Source: JAIPAN01 sp040403555 (GTDB taxonomy: Bacteria > Bacteroidota > Bacteroidia > Sphingobacteriales > Sphingobacteriaceae). Taken from it: a DNA stretch of 64,000 nt. A model generated the notes under the pieces. That model was not told where the DNA came from and did no database searches. It worked only from the letters and a program-made list of their open reading frames with translations. Location: NCBI GenBank assembly GCA_040403555.1, contig JBBAKN010000004.1, forward strand, positions 62,001-126,000, given 5' to 3'. This document shows, one piece after another, positions 44,060 through 52,950 of the stretch (within the stretch, counting starts at the first letter, position 1; each line of letters opens with the position of its first letter). A program made the position numbers and the translations under genes.

Positions 44060-45556
44060 ATGGATATGAAAAAATTTGGATTTATGTTACTAACCGCCTG
44101 TTTAGGTGGTGTAATTACTTTAGGTGCGTATAAATTGGTAGAAACAAAAATTACCGACAGCACCTCACTAAATGATAAGCAACAGACATTTTTTGCAAGC
44201 AACCCAAGCGGGGCACTTTCTTCAACCGGGAATCCCGATTTCACCCAAGCAGCCGCTTTGGTTACCCCGGCGGTAGTACACATTAAAACTACTTACTCTG
44301 GATCGAGCAGAAGCGGTGGAACTGACCCTTTTGACGATATGTTTCAAGACTTTTTTGGTCGTCGCATGCCTCAACAACGTTCGCCACAAATGGCTTCAGG
44401 CTCTGGAGTAATCCTTTCGGAAGATGGCTACATTGTAACCAACAACCACGTGGTAGAAAACGCCGATAAAATTGAAGTGGTGTTAAACGATAAACGTTCT
44501 TTTTTGGCCAAAGTTATAGGCCGCGATGCGAATACCGATTTGGCTTTATTAAAAGTATCCGCTAAAGGTTTACTTGTTGTAAAAATGGGTAATTCAGACG
44601 ATGTGCGTGTAGGCGAATGGGTATTGGCTGTGGGCAACCCTTTTAACCTAACCTCTACCGTTACAGCAGGTATTGTAAGTGCCAAAGCTCGTGCCATTGG
44701 CATTTTAGGTGATGGACAAGATCCAGCCATTTCAAAAAGCCGTCCCATCGAATCTTTTATTCAAACCGATGCTGCCATTAACCGTGGAAACAGCGGAGGA
44801 GCACTGGTAAATACCAACGGAGAATTAATAGGTATTAATGCAGCCATAGCTTCTCAAACCGGAAATTATGAAGGCTACGGTTTTGCCATTCCGGTAAACT
44901 TAGCCAAGAAAATTTTAGACGATTTTCAAAAATTTGGCTCGGTACAACGTGGCTTTTTAGGCATTCAAATAGGTGAAGTAGATGCCGAGTTGGCAGAGAA
45001 AAAAGGGTTAAAATCTACTCAGGGTGTGTATGTAGATAAAGTAGTAGCTGGCGGCGGTGCCGATGCAGCTGGTATTAAAGAAGGAGATGTAATTTTAAAA
45101 ATCGAGAATGTTCCCGTAAATGCCTCTTCCGAACTGCAAGAACAAATTGGTCGTCATCGTCCGGGTGATAAAATTGCCATAACTTTGGTGCGTAATGGTG
45201 TAGAAAAAACCTTAACTGCCGTGCTAAAAGCTGATGAAGGTGCCAAGGTTGCATCTTCAAAATCAACTGAAGAAGTGTTTAATAAATTGGGTGCAAGTTT
45301 TGCACCTATTTCTGAAAGCACCAAGAAGAAATTTGGACTTACTGCCGGTTTAATCGTTCTAGAAGTACGCAATGGCGGACTATTTGATCAAGTTGGCTTG
45401 CCTAAAGGAACCATTATTACTGCGGTAAACGGAAAATCCGTTGCTAAAGTTGATGATTTAGACGAAGCGCTTGGTAATCGCAAAAACGATATGCTCCAAA
45501 TCACCGGTATTGCCCCGGATGGTGCTCGAATCAATTATACCTTCCAGGTACGCTAA
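44060..45556 (+). CDS. DegP/HtrA-type periplasmic serine protease
   Basis: Do-family protease and chaperone, 498 residues. It has an N-terminal signal anchor (KFGFMLLTACLGGVITLGAY), a trypsin-like domain with the triad His130 (TNNHVVEN), Asp160 (ANTDLALL) and Ser245 (RGNSGGALV), then two PDZ domains (about 285-385 and 410-495). It acts in envelope protein quality control. The second ATG at 44066 is an alternative start. A -7 box TAAATTTG is at 44029-44036. A strong terminator follows 11 bases after the stop. Confidence 0.95.
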   Translation: MDMKKFGFMLLTACLGGVITLGAYKLVETKITDSTSLNDKQQTFFASNPSGALSSTGNPDFTQAAALVTPAVVHIKTTYSGSSRSGGTDPFDDMFQDFFGRRMPQQRSPQMASGSGVILSEDGYIVTNNHVVENADKIEVVLNDKRSFLAKVIGRDANTDLALLKVSAKGLLVVKMGNSDDVRVGEWVLAVGNPFNLTSTVTAGIVSAKARAIGILGDGQDPAISKSRPIESFIQTDAAINRGNSGGALVNTNGELIGINAAIASQTGNYEGYGFAIPVNLAKKILDDFQKFGSVQRGFLGIQIGEVDAELAEKKGLKSTQGVYVDKVVAGGGADAAGIKEGDVILKIENVPVNASSELQEQIGRHRPGDKIAITLVRNGVEKTLTAVLKADEGAKVASSKSTEEVFNKLGASFAPISESTKKKFGLTAGLIVLEVRNGGLFDQVGLPKGTIITAVNGKSVAKVDDLDEALGNRKNDMLQITGIAPDGARINYTFQVR

Positions 45557-45567
45557 GTCACCATCAT

Positions 45568-45603
45568 AAAAAAGCCCTCCCGAAATTTTGGGAGGGCTTT
45601 TTT
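45568..45603. terminator. Rho-independent terminator of the HtrA gene
   Basis: Six A, GCCCTCCC, an 8-base loop, GGGAGGGC and six T. It is nearly identical to the terminators at 5814 and 49373 apart from one loop-side base, and should be strong in both directions. Confidence 0.9.
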
Positions 45604-45782
45604 ATGCTCCAAATTAGTGTTTCCTAGTTCAAAGTATACCTATTCTTTAACGATATATATAACCGTGCGGATATAGTTAGATTAGAATCGTTCTAAATAA
45701 AAAAAAATCTTTAAATGAGCTACTCCAATCTTTATTTTTTTGCTTTTTATTAGATACTTTTGGGCACCAAAAACTTATAAAA

Positions 45783-46562
45783 ATGGTAATGAGTACTTTC
45801 GCAAAAACATTCTCATCCTCTCTAGGAAAAAAATTGATTATGGCCCTTACAGGCCTATTTCTTTGCACATTCTTAGTGATACACCTCATCGGAAATCTTC
45901 AACTTTTTAAAGCTGATGGTGGAAAGGCCTTTAATGAGTACGCCTATTTTATGACGCATTTCACGCCGATTAAAATTGTGTCTTATCTTTTGTACACCTC
46001 TATTGTAGTGCATGCTCTTTATGCCTTAATACTTACCATTGGCAATCGTAAAGCACGTAAGGTGCCGTATGGCACCTATAAAGGATCGGCCAACAGCCCG
46101 TGGACTTCTCGTAATATGGGAATTTTGGGTACGGTTTTGCTTATTTTTATTAGTGTGCACATGACCAATTTCTGGTACGAATACCATTGGGGTAAGGTGC
46201 CTTTTGTAGAGTACCGCACCGATTTAAATACCCTGCAAACCACGCAACGTGACTTGCCTGCCGCCGAGTTTAAAGAATATGTAAAATACCAAGAACAAGG
46301 AGTAGAAATTATTAAAGCCAAAGATTTGTACGCCACAACCGCTTTTGCCTTTAAAAACTGCTGGTTGGTGGCTTTATACCTTTTAGGTATGGCCGCTCTT
46401 TCATTCCATTTAATTCACGGATTTCAAAGTGCTTTTCAAACCTTTGGTTTGAACCACAAAAAATATATGCCCCTAATTAAGTGCATTGGCGTTTGGGGCT
46501 TTGGTGTTTTAATACCATTAGCCTTTGCTGCCATGCCACTTTATTTTTTCTTTTGTAAATAA
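45783..46562 (+). CDS. sdhC: Succinate dehydrogenase cytochrome b subunit
   Basis: A 259-residue cytochrome b subunit of the single-chain (B-type) kind with five membrane helices, so no sdhD is needed. It anchors SdhAB and passes electrons to menaquinone. Candidate heme ligands are His in FLVIHLIGN, IVVHALYA, ISVHMTNFWYEYHW and FHLIHGFQSAFQT. Start is ATG at 45783 or 45789. A -7 box TACTTTTG lies at 45755-45762. It leads the sdhCAB operon. Confidence 0.93.
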   Translation: MVMSTFAKTFSSSLGKKLIMALTGLFLCTFLVIHLIGNLQLFKADGGKAFNEYAYFMTHFTPIKIVSYLLYTSIVVHALYALILTIGNRKARKVPYGTYKGSANSPWTSRNMGILGTVLLIFISVHMTNFWYEYHWGKVPFVEYRTDLNTLQTTQRDLPAAEFKEYVKYQEQGVEIIKAKDLYATTAFAFKNCWLVALYLLGMAALSFHLIHGFQSAFQTFGLNHKKYMPLIKCIGVWGFGVLIPLAFAAMPLYFFFCK

Positions 46563-46603
46563 GCTATACACTACGGTTTAACCGCTAAAAAATACGTTCT
46601 GAC

Positions 46604-48538
46604 ATGAAGTTAGATGCCAAAATTCCAGAAGGACCATTAGCCGAAAAATGGTCGAAACACAAGTTTAACCTCAAATTGGTAAACCCATCCAATAAACGGA
46701 AATATACCGTTATTGTAGTTGGAACCGGTTTGGCAGGGTCTTCTGCGGCCGCTTCGTTAGCCGAATTAGGCTACAATGTAAAAGCATTCTGTTACCAAGA
46801 TTCGCCACGTAGAGCACACTCTATTGCTGCTCAAGGCGGTATTAATGCGGCTAAAAATTACCGCAACGATGGAGACAGTGTACAACGTTTGTTTTACGAT
46901 ACCATTAAGGGTGGCGATTACCGTTCCCGTGAAGGAAACGTTTACCGCTTAGCCGAAGTTTCTGTCAACATCATTGACCAATGTGTGGCACAAGGTGTTC
47001 CTTTTGCCCGCGAATACGGCGGCTTGTTAGATAACCGCTCTTTTGGTGGTGCGCAAGTTTCACGTACATTTTACGCCCGTGGCCAAACCGGACAGCAGTT
47101 ATTATTAGGCGCTTACTCGGCCCTAAACCGCCAAATACACGAAGGCAAAGTAGAGATGTTCAGTCGTCATGAAATGCTTGATGTGGTAACCGTTGATGGC
47201 AAAGCTCAAGGAATTATTGCCCGTAACTTGGTTACCGGCGAACTCGAAACCCATGCTGCCCATGCCGTATTGTTGTGTACCGGTGGTTACGGAAACGTAT
47301 ATTACCTATCAACAAATGCTATGGGCTGTAACGTAACGGCTGCTTGGAGAGCCCACAAACGTGGTGCTTTTTTTAGTAACCCTTGCTTTACCCAAATTCA
47401 CCCCACTTGTATCCCCGTATCGGGCGATCATCAATCGAAACTGACCTTGATGTCAGAATCTTTGCGTAACGATGGACGTGTATGGGTACCTAAAACCAAA
47501 GAATTAGCCGCACAAATTCGTGACGGAAAAATTAAAGCAACCGATCTTAAAGAAGACGAACGCGATTATTTTTTAGAACGCAAATATCCATCATTTGGTA
47601 ACCTGGTTCCACGTGATGTGGCTTCTCGTAATGCCAAAGAAATGGTTGATGAAGGAAAAGGCGTAGGCGCTTCGGGCGTTGCCGTGTACCTCGATTTTGC
47701 CGATGCCATCAGCCGTTTAGGCGAAGATGCCGTACGAGCGAAATACGGAAACCTGTTTGATATGTATTATCAAATTACCGACGAAAATCCGTACAAACAA
47801 CCCATGCGTATTTACCCAGCCGTACACTATACCATGGGCGGTTTATGGGTAGATTATAACTTACAAACTACCGTACCAGGTTTGTATGCTTTGGGCGAAG
47901 CCAATTTCTCCGATCACGGAGCAAACCGTTTAGGAGCCTCTGCCTTAATGCAAGGGTTGGCCGATGGCTATTTTGTAATTCCGTATACTTTAGGCGATTA
48001 TTTGGCCACCATTGGTCCAAAAGCAATAGATGTAAAACATCCGGCCTTTACCGAAACCAAAAAAGCGGTAGAAGAACGTTTGCAAAAATTATTATCCCTA
48101 AAAGGAAATAAGACGGTTGATGAATACCACCGCGAATTGGGTAAAATTATGTGGGAATACTGCGGCATGTCACGTTCTGAAGAAGGCTTGAAAAAAGCGA
48201 AAAAACTAATCCAAGATTTAAAAGCCGATTTTTGGAAAAATGCCATCGTTTTAGGAACTAATGAAGAGTTCAACATGTCTTTAGAAAAAGCCGGCCGTGT
48301 AGCCGACTTTATTGAATTAGGTGAATTGATGATTGATGATGCCCTAGATCGCAACGAATCCTGTGGTGGTCACTTCCGTGTAGAAAGCCAAACCGAAGAA
48401 GGTGAAGCCCTGCGTGATGATGAAAAATTTGCCTATGTAGCCGCTTGGCAGTATACTGGGGAGAACAAACCAGAAGCTTTACACAAGGAAGACTTGAAAT
48501 TTGAAAACGTAAAACTCTCTCAGCGGAGTTATAAATAG
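46604..48538 (+). CDS. sdhA: Succinate dehydrogenase/fumarate reductase flavoprotein subunit
   Basis: SdhA/FrdA, 644 residues, oxidising succinate to fumarate with covalent FAD. The Rossmann motif VVGTGLAGSSAA is at 38-49; His72 in RRAHSIAAQGG is the flavin attachment residue. HYTMGGLWVD and the active-site GEANFSDHGANRLGASALMQG are present. It is the long B-type form, matching the five-helix cytochrome. sdhB follows after 6 bases. Confidence 0.97.
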   Translation: MKLDAKIPEGPLAEKWSKHKFNLKLVNPSNKRKYTVIVVGTGLAGSSAAASLAELGYNVKAFCYQDSPRRAHSIAAQGGINAAKNYRNDGDSVQRLFYDTIKGGDYRSREGNVYRLAEVSVNIIDQCVAQGVPFAREYGGLLDNRSFGGAQVSRTFYARGQTGQQLLLGAYSALNRQIHEGKVEMFSRHEMLDVVTVDGKAQGIIARNLVTGELETHAAHAVLLCTGGYGNVYYLSTNAMGCNVTAAWRAHKRGAFFSNPCFTQIHPTCIPVSGDHQSKLTLMSESLRNDGRVWVPKTKELAAQIRDGKIKATDLKEDERDYFLERKYPSFGNLVPRDVASRNAKEMVDEGKGVGASGVAVYLDFADAISRLGEDAVRAKYGNLFDMYYQITDENPYKQPMRIYPAVHYTMGGLWVDYNLQTTVPGLYALGEANFSDHGANRLGASALMQGLADGYFVIPYTLGDYLATIGPKAIDVKHPAFTETKKAVEERLQKLLSLKGNKTVDEYHRELGKIMWEYCGMSRSEEGLKKAKKLIQDLKADFWKNAIVLGTNEEFNMSLEKAGRVADFIELGELMIDDALDRNESCGGHFRVESQTEEGEALRDDEKFAYVAAWQYTGENKPEALHKEDLKFENVKLSQRSYK

Positions 48539-48544
48539 TTTATT

Positions 48545-49309
48545 ATGAGTGGAAATATGAATTTAACACTTAAAGTTTGGCGTCAGCCAAACGGAAATAC
48601 CAAGGGTACTTTTGTAACCTATCCGGCACCAGGCATTTCACCAGATATGTCGTTTTTAGAAATGCTCGATGTGGTAAACGAAGGCCTCGTGAAAAAAGGC
48701 GAAGATCCCATTCACTTCGATCACGATTGCCGTGAAGGAATTTGTGGGATGTGTTCTTTACACATTAATGGCCGTCCGCACGGACCTAAACAAGCCATTA
48801 CTACCTGCCAATTGCACATGCGTAGTTTCCACGATGGCGAAACCATTGTGATTGAACCATGGAGAGCATCGGCATTTCCGGTAATTAAAGATTTGGCGGT
48901 AAACCGTTCAGCTTTCGATCACATTCAGCATGCAGGTGGTTTCGTATCGGTAAATACCGGTGGTGTACCCGATGCTAACGCCATTTCTATTCCGAAACCA
49001 GTTGCCGACGAGGCTTTCAATTCTGCTACTTGTATTGGTTGCGGAGCCTGTGTGGCGGCTTGTAAAAATGCTTCCGCGATGCTTTTTGTATCGGCAAAAG
49101 TTTCACAATTAGCCCTATTGCCTCAAGGCCAGCCCGAGCGTTACCAACGTGCGCAAGCCATGGTTAACCAAATGGATACTGAAGGTTTTGGTAGCTGTAC
49201 CAATACCGGTGCTTGCGAAGCCGAGTGCCCGAAAGAGATTAAGATTACCAATATTGCCCGCATGAACCGCGATTATTTTACGGCCAATTTCTTTAAAGAA
49301 GAGGCCTAA
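48545..49309 (+). CDS. sdhB: Succinate dehydrogenase/fumarate reductase iron-sulfur subunit
   Basis: SdhB, 254 residues, with three iron-sulfur centres. The [2Fe-2S] motif is CREGICGMCSLHINGRP plus a later Cys in ITTCQ; the C-terminal domain has CIGCGACVAAC and CTNTGACEAECPKEI for the [4Fe-4S] and [3Fe-4S] clusters. It is the last gene of sdhCAB. A palindromic repeat and a terminator follow directly. Confidence 0.97.
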   Translation: MSGNMNLTLKVWRQPNGNTKGTFVTYPAPGISPDMSFLEMLDVVNEGLVKKGEDPIHFDHDCREGICGMCSLHINGRPHGPKQAITTCQLHMRSFHDGETIVIEPWRASAFPVIKDLAVNRSAFDHIQHAGGFVSVNTGGVPDANAISIPKPVADEAFNSATCIGCGACVAACKNASAMLFVSAKVSQLALLPQGQPERYQRAQAMVNQMDTEGFGSCTNTGACEAECPKEIKITNIARMNRDYFTANFFKEEA

Positions 49310-49313
49310 TATT

Positions 49314-49370
49314 TGTCATCCTGAGCCTGTCGAAGGATGATTAACACCTTTCGACAAGCTCAAGGTGACA
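49314..49370. repeat. REP-like palindromic intergenic repeat
   Basis: A 57-base imperfect palindrome whose ends are TGTCATCCTGAGCCTGTCGA and its near complement (CTTTCGACAAGCTCAAGGTG, then ACA). This TGTCATCCTGAGC...TCGAAGG family is, from general knowledge, scattered between genes in many Bacteroidota and other genomes. It starts 5 bases after the sdhB stop and could fold into a long RNA hairpin ahead of the terminator. Only this copy is in the window. Confidence 0.8.
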
Positions 49371-49372
49371 TT

Positions 49373-49408
49373 AAAAAAGCCCTCCCGAAATTTCGGGAGG
49401 GCTTTTTT
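49373..49408. terminator. Bidirectional rho-independent terminator
   Basis: Six A, GCCCTCCCGAA, TTTCGGGAGGGC and six T. It ends sdhCAB and, in reverse, the plug-domain gene. The core is the same as at 5814-5847. Confidence 0.9.
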
Positions 49409-49421
49409 ATGAAAAGGGTAC

Positions 49422-49739
49422 TTATTTTTTGAGGGTAATCTGAATTACCCCGTTTTTTCCAGCTTTGCCATAAGCGTTCACTGCATTCTTTCCTTTTAAC
49501 ACATTAATAGACTCAATGGCATTCGGATTTATTTTATCTAATTCTGATTTAGAAATTACCTTACCCTCCAAAACACATAAAGGAGCATTTTTATCTGCCT
49601 TTGGAGTGCTCTTGGTACTGTCTTGCAGTGATGTATCGTAATTTTGATGTTGTTGCTGCGTTACAGCAACAGGTTTCATTGCAAAACCTAGTACAATTAT
49701 TAGCCCCATTAAGAAAAAAAGTAGTCGCTTATTTGCCAT
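49422..49739 (-). CDS. Small secreted TonB-receptor plug-like protein
   Basis: A 105-residue protein with a signal peptide or membrane anchor (residues 5-24, LLFFLMGLIIVLGF) and, after a polar linker, a segment like the plug domain of SusC-type receptors: LEGKVISKSELDKINPNAIESI then VLKGKNAVNAYGKAGKNGVI. There is no beta-barrel. Such stand-alone plug-like peptides are common in Bacteroidota, often next to M56 peptidase genes, which are not here. Function is unknown. Confidence 0.75.
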   Translation of the reverse strand: MANKRLLFFLMGLIIVLGFAMKPVAVTQQQHQNYDTSLQDSTKSTPKADKNAPLCVLEGKVISKSELDKINPNAIESINVLKGKNAVNAYGKAGKNGVIQITLKK

Positions 49740-49799
49740 ATCTTTAGATTGATTTTATAGCTAAAGATACACATTTAGCATATTCAACATCCATCCCCC

Positions 49800-51203
49800 A
49801 TGAAAATAGCCTTCCACGGAGCTGCCCGTACCGTTACCGGTAGCAAGCACCTTATTACCCTCGATAATCAAACACAAATCTTATTAGATTGTGGCATGTT
49901 TCAAGGCCGTGGTGCAGCAACCGACGAGTGGAACAAACACTTTGGCTTTAACCCAGCCGAGGTGTCGTATGCGATACTTTCGCATGCACATATCGATCAC
50001 TCGGGTTTATTGCCCAAATTAGTAGCCGAAGGTTTTACAGGCCCCATTTTTTGTACCGCCGCTACGCTTGATTTGGTGCGCATTTTATTGTTAGACTCGG
50101 CCAAAATTCAAGAACAAGATGCTTTTTATGAAAACAAACGACGGGTAAAAGAGCACAAGGAGCTGATAAAGCCTTTATATATAGAAGAAGACGTAGAAAA
50201 AACCCTTAGTCGGTTTAAGGTGGTGCCTTACGATAGCCCCACGGTTATAGATGAAAATATAATTGTATACTTTACCGATGCAGGTCATATTTTGGGCAGT
50301 GCCGCCGTTCATTTATCCATCACCGAAAACAATAAAACCACACGTATTACCTTTAGTGGCGATGTAGGCCGCTACGGTGATTTGCTCTTGCGGGCTCCAC
50401 AAACCTTTCCGCAGGCCGATTATATTTTAATTGAATCAACCTACGGCGATCGTTTACACCAAGAGGTAATACCCCCCGAAGAAACCTTGCGCCAAATTAT
50501 TGAAGAAACCTGTATCAAGCACGGTGGTAAAGTAGTTATACCTGCTTTTAGTGTTGGCCGCACGCAAGAATTGCTCTATGCGCTCAATGCCTTAGAAGTT
50601 GACGGCAAATTGCCCAATGTACCTTATTATGTAGATAGTCCGCTATCTTCTAAAGCCACGGCGGTAATTAAAAGCCACCCCGAGGTGTATAACCGTGGCG
50701 TAAAAGAACTCATGAAAAAAGACCACGATCCTTTTGATTTTAAAGGCCTGGTATTTATTGAAGATGTAAAAGATTCCATTGCACTAAATGATGATAAAAC
50801 GCCTTGTGTTATTATTTCTGCTTCGGGCATGGCCGATGCCGGAAGAGTGAAACACCACATTCGGAATACCATTGATAACCCAAATAATACTATTTTAATG
50901 GCCGGCTATTGCGAACCCAGATCTTTGGGTGGCCGGTTAGTTTCGGGGCAGCCTTTTGTGCGTATTTTTGGTGAAGAGCATGTGGTAAAAGCCCAGGTTA
51001 AAGAGATTAAATCGATGAGTGCCCATGGTGATCGGGACGATTTATTGGGCTTTTTATCTTGCCAAAATCCGGCATTGGTAAAAAAGTTATTCATTGTCCA
51101 CGGCGAATTCGAATCACAAAATCATTTTAAAGCTACGCTAGAAGCCGAAGGATTTCAATCGGTAGACATACCCGATATGCACCAATCGATTGAGCTGGTT
51201 TAA
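49800..51203 (+). CDS. Beta-CASP metallo-beta-lactamase-fold ribonuclease-like protein
   Basis: A 467-residue MBL-fold protein with beta-CASP and RMMBL domains, the arrangement of RNA nucleases related to CPSF-73. The zinc site SHAHIDHSG gives His62, His64, Asp66 and His67; GDVGRYGDLLL and ADYILIESTYGDR follow; the beta-CASP region (about 215-340) has IPAFSVGRTQELLY and the C-terminal part has MSAHGDRDDLL and FIVHGE. It probably processes or degrades RNA. It is a single-gene unit closed by a terminator. Confidence 0.92.
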   Translation: MKIAFHGAARTVTGSKHLITLDNQTQILLDCGMFQGRGAATDEWNKHFGFNPAEVSYAILSHAHIDHSGLLPKLVAEGFTGPIFCTAATLDLVRILLLDSAKIQEQDAFYENKRRVKEHKELIKPLYIEEDVEKTLSRFKVVPYDSPTVIDENIIVYFTDAGHILGSAAVHLSITENNKTTRITFSGDVGRYGDLLLRAPQTFPQADYILIESTYGDRLHQEVIPPEETLRQIIEETCIKHGGKVVIPAFSVGRTQELLYALNALEVDGKLPNVPYYVDSPLSSKATAVIKSHPEVYNRGVKELMKKDHDPFDFKGLVFIEDVKDSIALNDDKTPCVIISASGMADAGRVKHHIRNTIDNPNNTILMAGYCEPRSLGGRLVSGQPFVRIFGEEHVVKAQVKEIKSMSAHGDRDDLLGFLSCQNPALVKKLFIVHGEFESQNHFKATLEAEGFQSVDIPDMHQSIELV

Positions 51204-51207
51204 GCAT

Positions 51208-51240
51208 AAAAAAAGAGGCCCGATTTCGGGCCTCTTTTTT
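51208..51240. terminator. Bidirectional rho-independent terminator
   Basis: Seven A, GAGGCCCGA, a short loop, CGGGCCTC and six T. It lies between the convergent beta-CASP and M28 peptidase genes and should serve both. Confidence 0.9.
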
Positions 51241-51257
51241 GTAAGTGGTTTTTATTT

Positions 51258-52823
51258 TTAGTTCTGACGGGCCGGTGCTGGCGTAGGCAAAGGCTTACGA
51301 GGCAATAAATCGGCACGTTGTGTACTGTGGTAAACAAACGAAGCTACAATGGTAGCGGCTTGTTTTAAATCATCTTCGCTCAAACGATCGTAGGTATCCA
51401 TATTGGTGTGGTGGGTACGGGTATTGTACTCCATGCCATCTTGTATAAATTGGAAACCCGGGATGCCCACCGCATCAAAAGAAAGGTGATCGGTACCGCC
51501 GGTGTTTCTTGGAGTTAAGGTTGTAGCGCCCATATCAGCAAATGGGGCCAACCATGCTTTAAAAATTGGCGAAATGGCTTCGTTTCCTTGTAAGTATACT
51601 CCTCTAATTTTTCCAGTGCCATTATCTAAATTATAATAGGCCGAAATTTTCGCTTGCTCTGGTGTAAGTACCATGGTTTTTGGATCGCCAAAATGTTTTA
51701 AAACATAATTTCTAGAGCCGTATAAACCTTGCTCTTCTGAACTCCAAAGCGCCATACGAATGGTGCGTTTTGGTTTAAAACCAATGGTCTTAAGAATACG
51801 CATGGCTTCCATCATTACGGCAGAACCAGCAGCATTATCGGTTGCGCCGGTAGCAGCATGCCAAGAATCTAGGTGGGCACCAATCATAACGACTTGGTCT
51901 TTCAATTTTTTATCGGTACCCGGAATTTCGGCTACTACATTATAACCAGTTAAATCAGAATCAACAAAACGGGTTTGTATATCGGCTTCTACTTCTACTT
52001 TTTGACCGGCTTTTACCAAACGCAATAAACGTAAATAATCTTCTTGCGACATTTCTACTTCAGGTGCAACCGCTTTTGCATCGGCAGCGTATGAAGCACC
52101 ATTGCTGGTGAAGAAGGTACCGTGGGTACCACGTCCGTTGCTCAGAATCAAGCCCACATTTTCTTGAATTAACATGTCGTTTATTTGGCTGCGTAAAGCA
52201 CGTTGCTTACGCATGGCTTCCATGGCTGCAGGAGCAGGTCCGCCCGCATTTGGGCTTCTTGGAGCAGCAGGCTCCGTCATTTTAGCCAACTCTTCATCGG
52301 TATAGCGGCTACCATCCGATTTAAAACTAGTTGTAATGGCGGTAGTTACATCAAAAATAATCACTTTACCAGTCAAGGTGCCTTTGTATTTGGCTAAATC
52401 AGCAACAGAATCTGCTTTCAGTAAAACTACTTCTGCTTTAATAGGGCCATTTGTACTTGGAGTCCATGCTTTTGGCGAAGCAATTAGCGCATGATAATAG
52501 GGAGCACTCATAGCGAAATAGCTTTTTTGTACTTCCCAGCCTCTACCAAAAGTACCCCAGGGTTCTAAGGCAACATTTTGTAAGCCCCAACCTTTTAAGG
52601 TACTGGCTGCCCAATCTTCGGCTTTTTTCAATCCCGGAGAATTAGATAATCGAGGTCCGGCTACATCGGTGAGGTAAAAGGCCGTTTGCATTACCTGCGA
52701 TTTATTAAGGCCTTCGTCTTTAATTTTTTGGATAGCAGTTAGGTCTACCGCTTCTTCTTGAGCTAGTACGCTAGTGGCGAAACCTAAAGCAAGAACAATG
52801 GAAAATATAAATGATTTTTTCAT
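51258..52823 (-). CDS. Exported M28 family metallopeptidase
   Basis: A 521-residue secreted M28 zinc peptidase with signal peptide MKKSFIFSIVLALGFATSVLAQ. Zinc ligands are in GAHLDSWHAATGATDNAAGS, ALWSSEEQGLYGSRNY and GGTDHLSFDAVGIPGF. A PA-like inserted domain lies before the catalytic part (about 110-260). Length and layout match carboxypeptidase Q-like aminopeptidases. A -7 box TAAGTTTG lies at 52853-52846. It is divergent from another M28 gene. Confidence 0.93.
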   Translation of the reverse strand: MKKSFIFSIVLALGFATSVLAQEEAVDLTAIQKIKDEGLNKSQVMQTAFYLTDVAGPRLSNSPGLKKAEDWAASTLKGWGLQNVALEPWGTFGRGWEVQKSYFAMSAPYYHALIASPKAWTPSTNGPIKAEVVLLKADSVADLAKYKGTLTGKVIIFDVTTAITTSFKSDGSRYTDEELAKMTEPAAPRSPNAGGPAPAAMEAMRKQRALRSQINDMLIQENVGLILSNGRGTHGTFFTSNGASYAADAKAVAPEVEMSQEDYLRLLRLVKAGQKVEVEADIQTRFVDSDLTGYNVVAEIPGTDKKLKDQVVMIGAHLDSWHAATGATDNAAGSAVMMEAMRILKTIGFKPKRTIRMALWSSEEQGLYGSRNYVLKHFGDPKTMVLTPEQAKISAYYNLDNGTGKIRGVYLQGNEAISPIFKAWLAPFADMGATTLTPRNTGGTDHLSFDAVGIPGFQFIQDGMEYNTRTHHTNMDTYDRLSEDDLKQAATIVASFVYHSTQRADLLPRKPLPTPAPARQN

Positions 52824-52950
52824 GTTGTTTTGGGTTGTTGTTAAACAAACTTATTATTAAATTCTTAATTCCTTGTATAACATTTTTAGTATAAAGCTTA
52901 ATTTTAGCCGAAATAAAATTAAGTTTATGCTTGTAATTCGATCTCAATTT

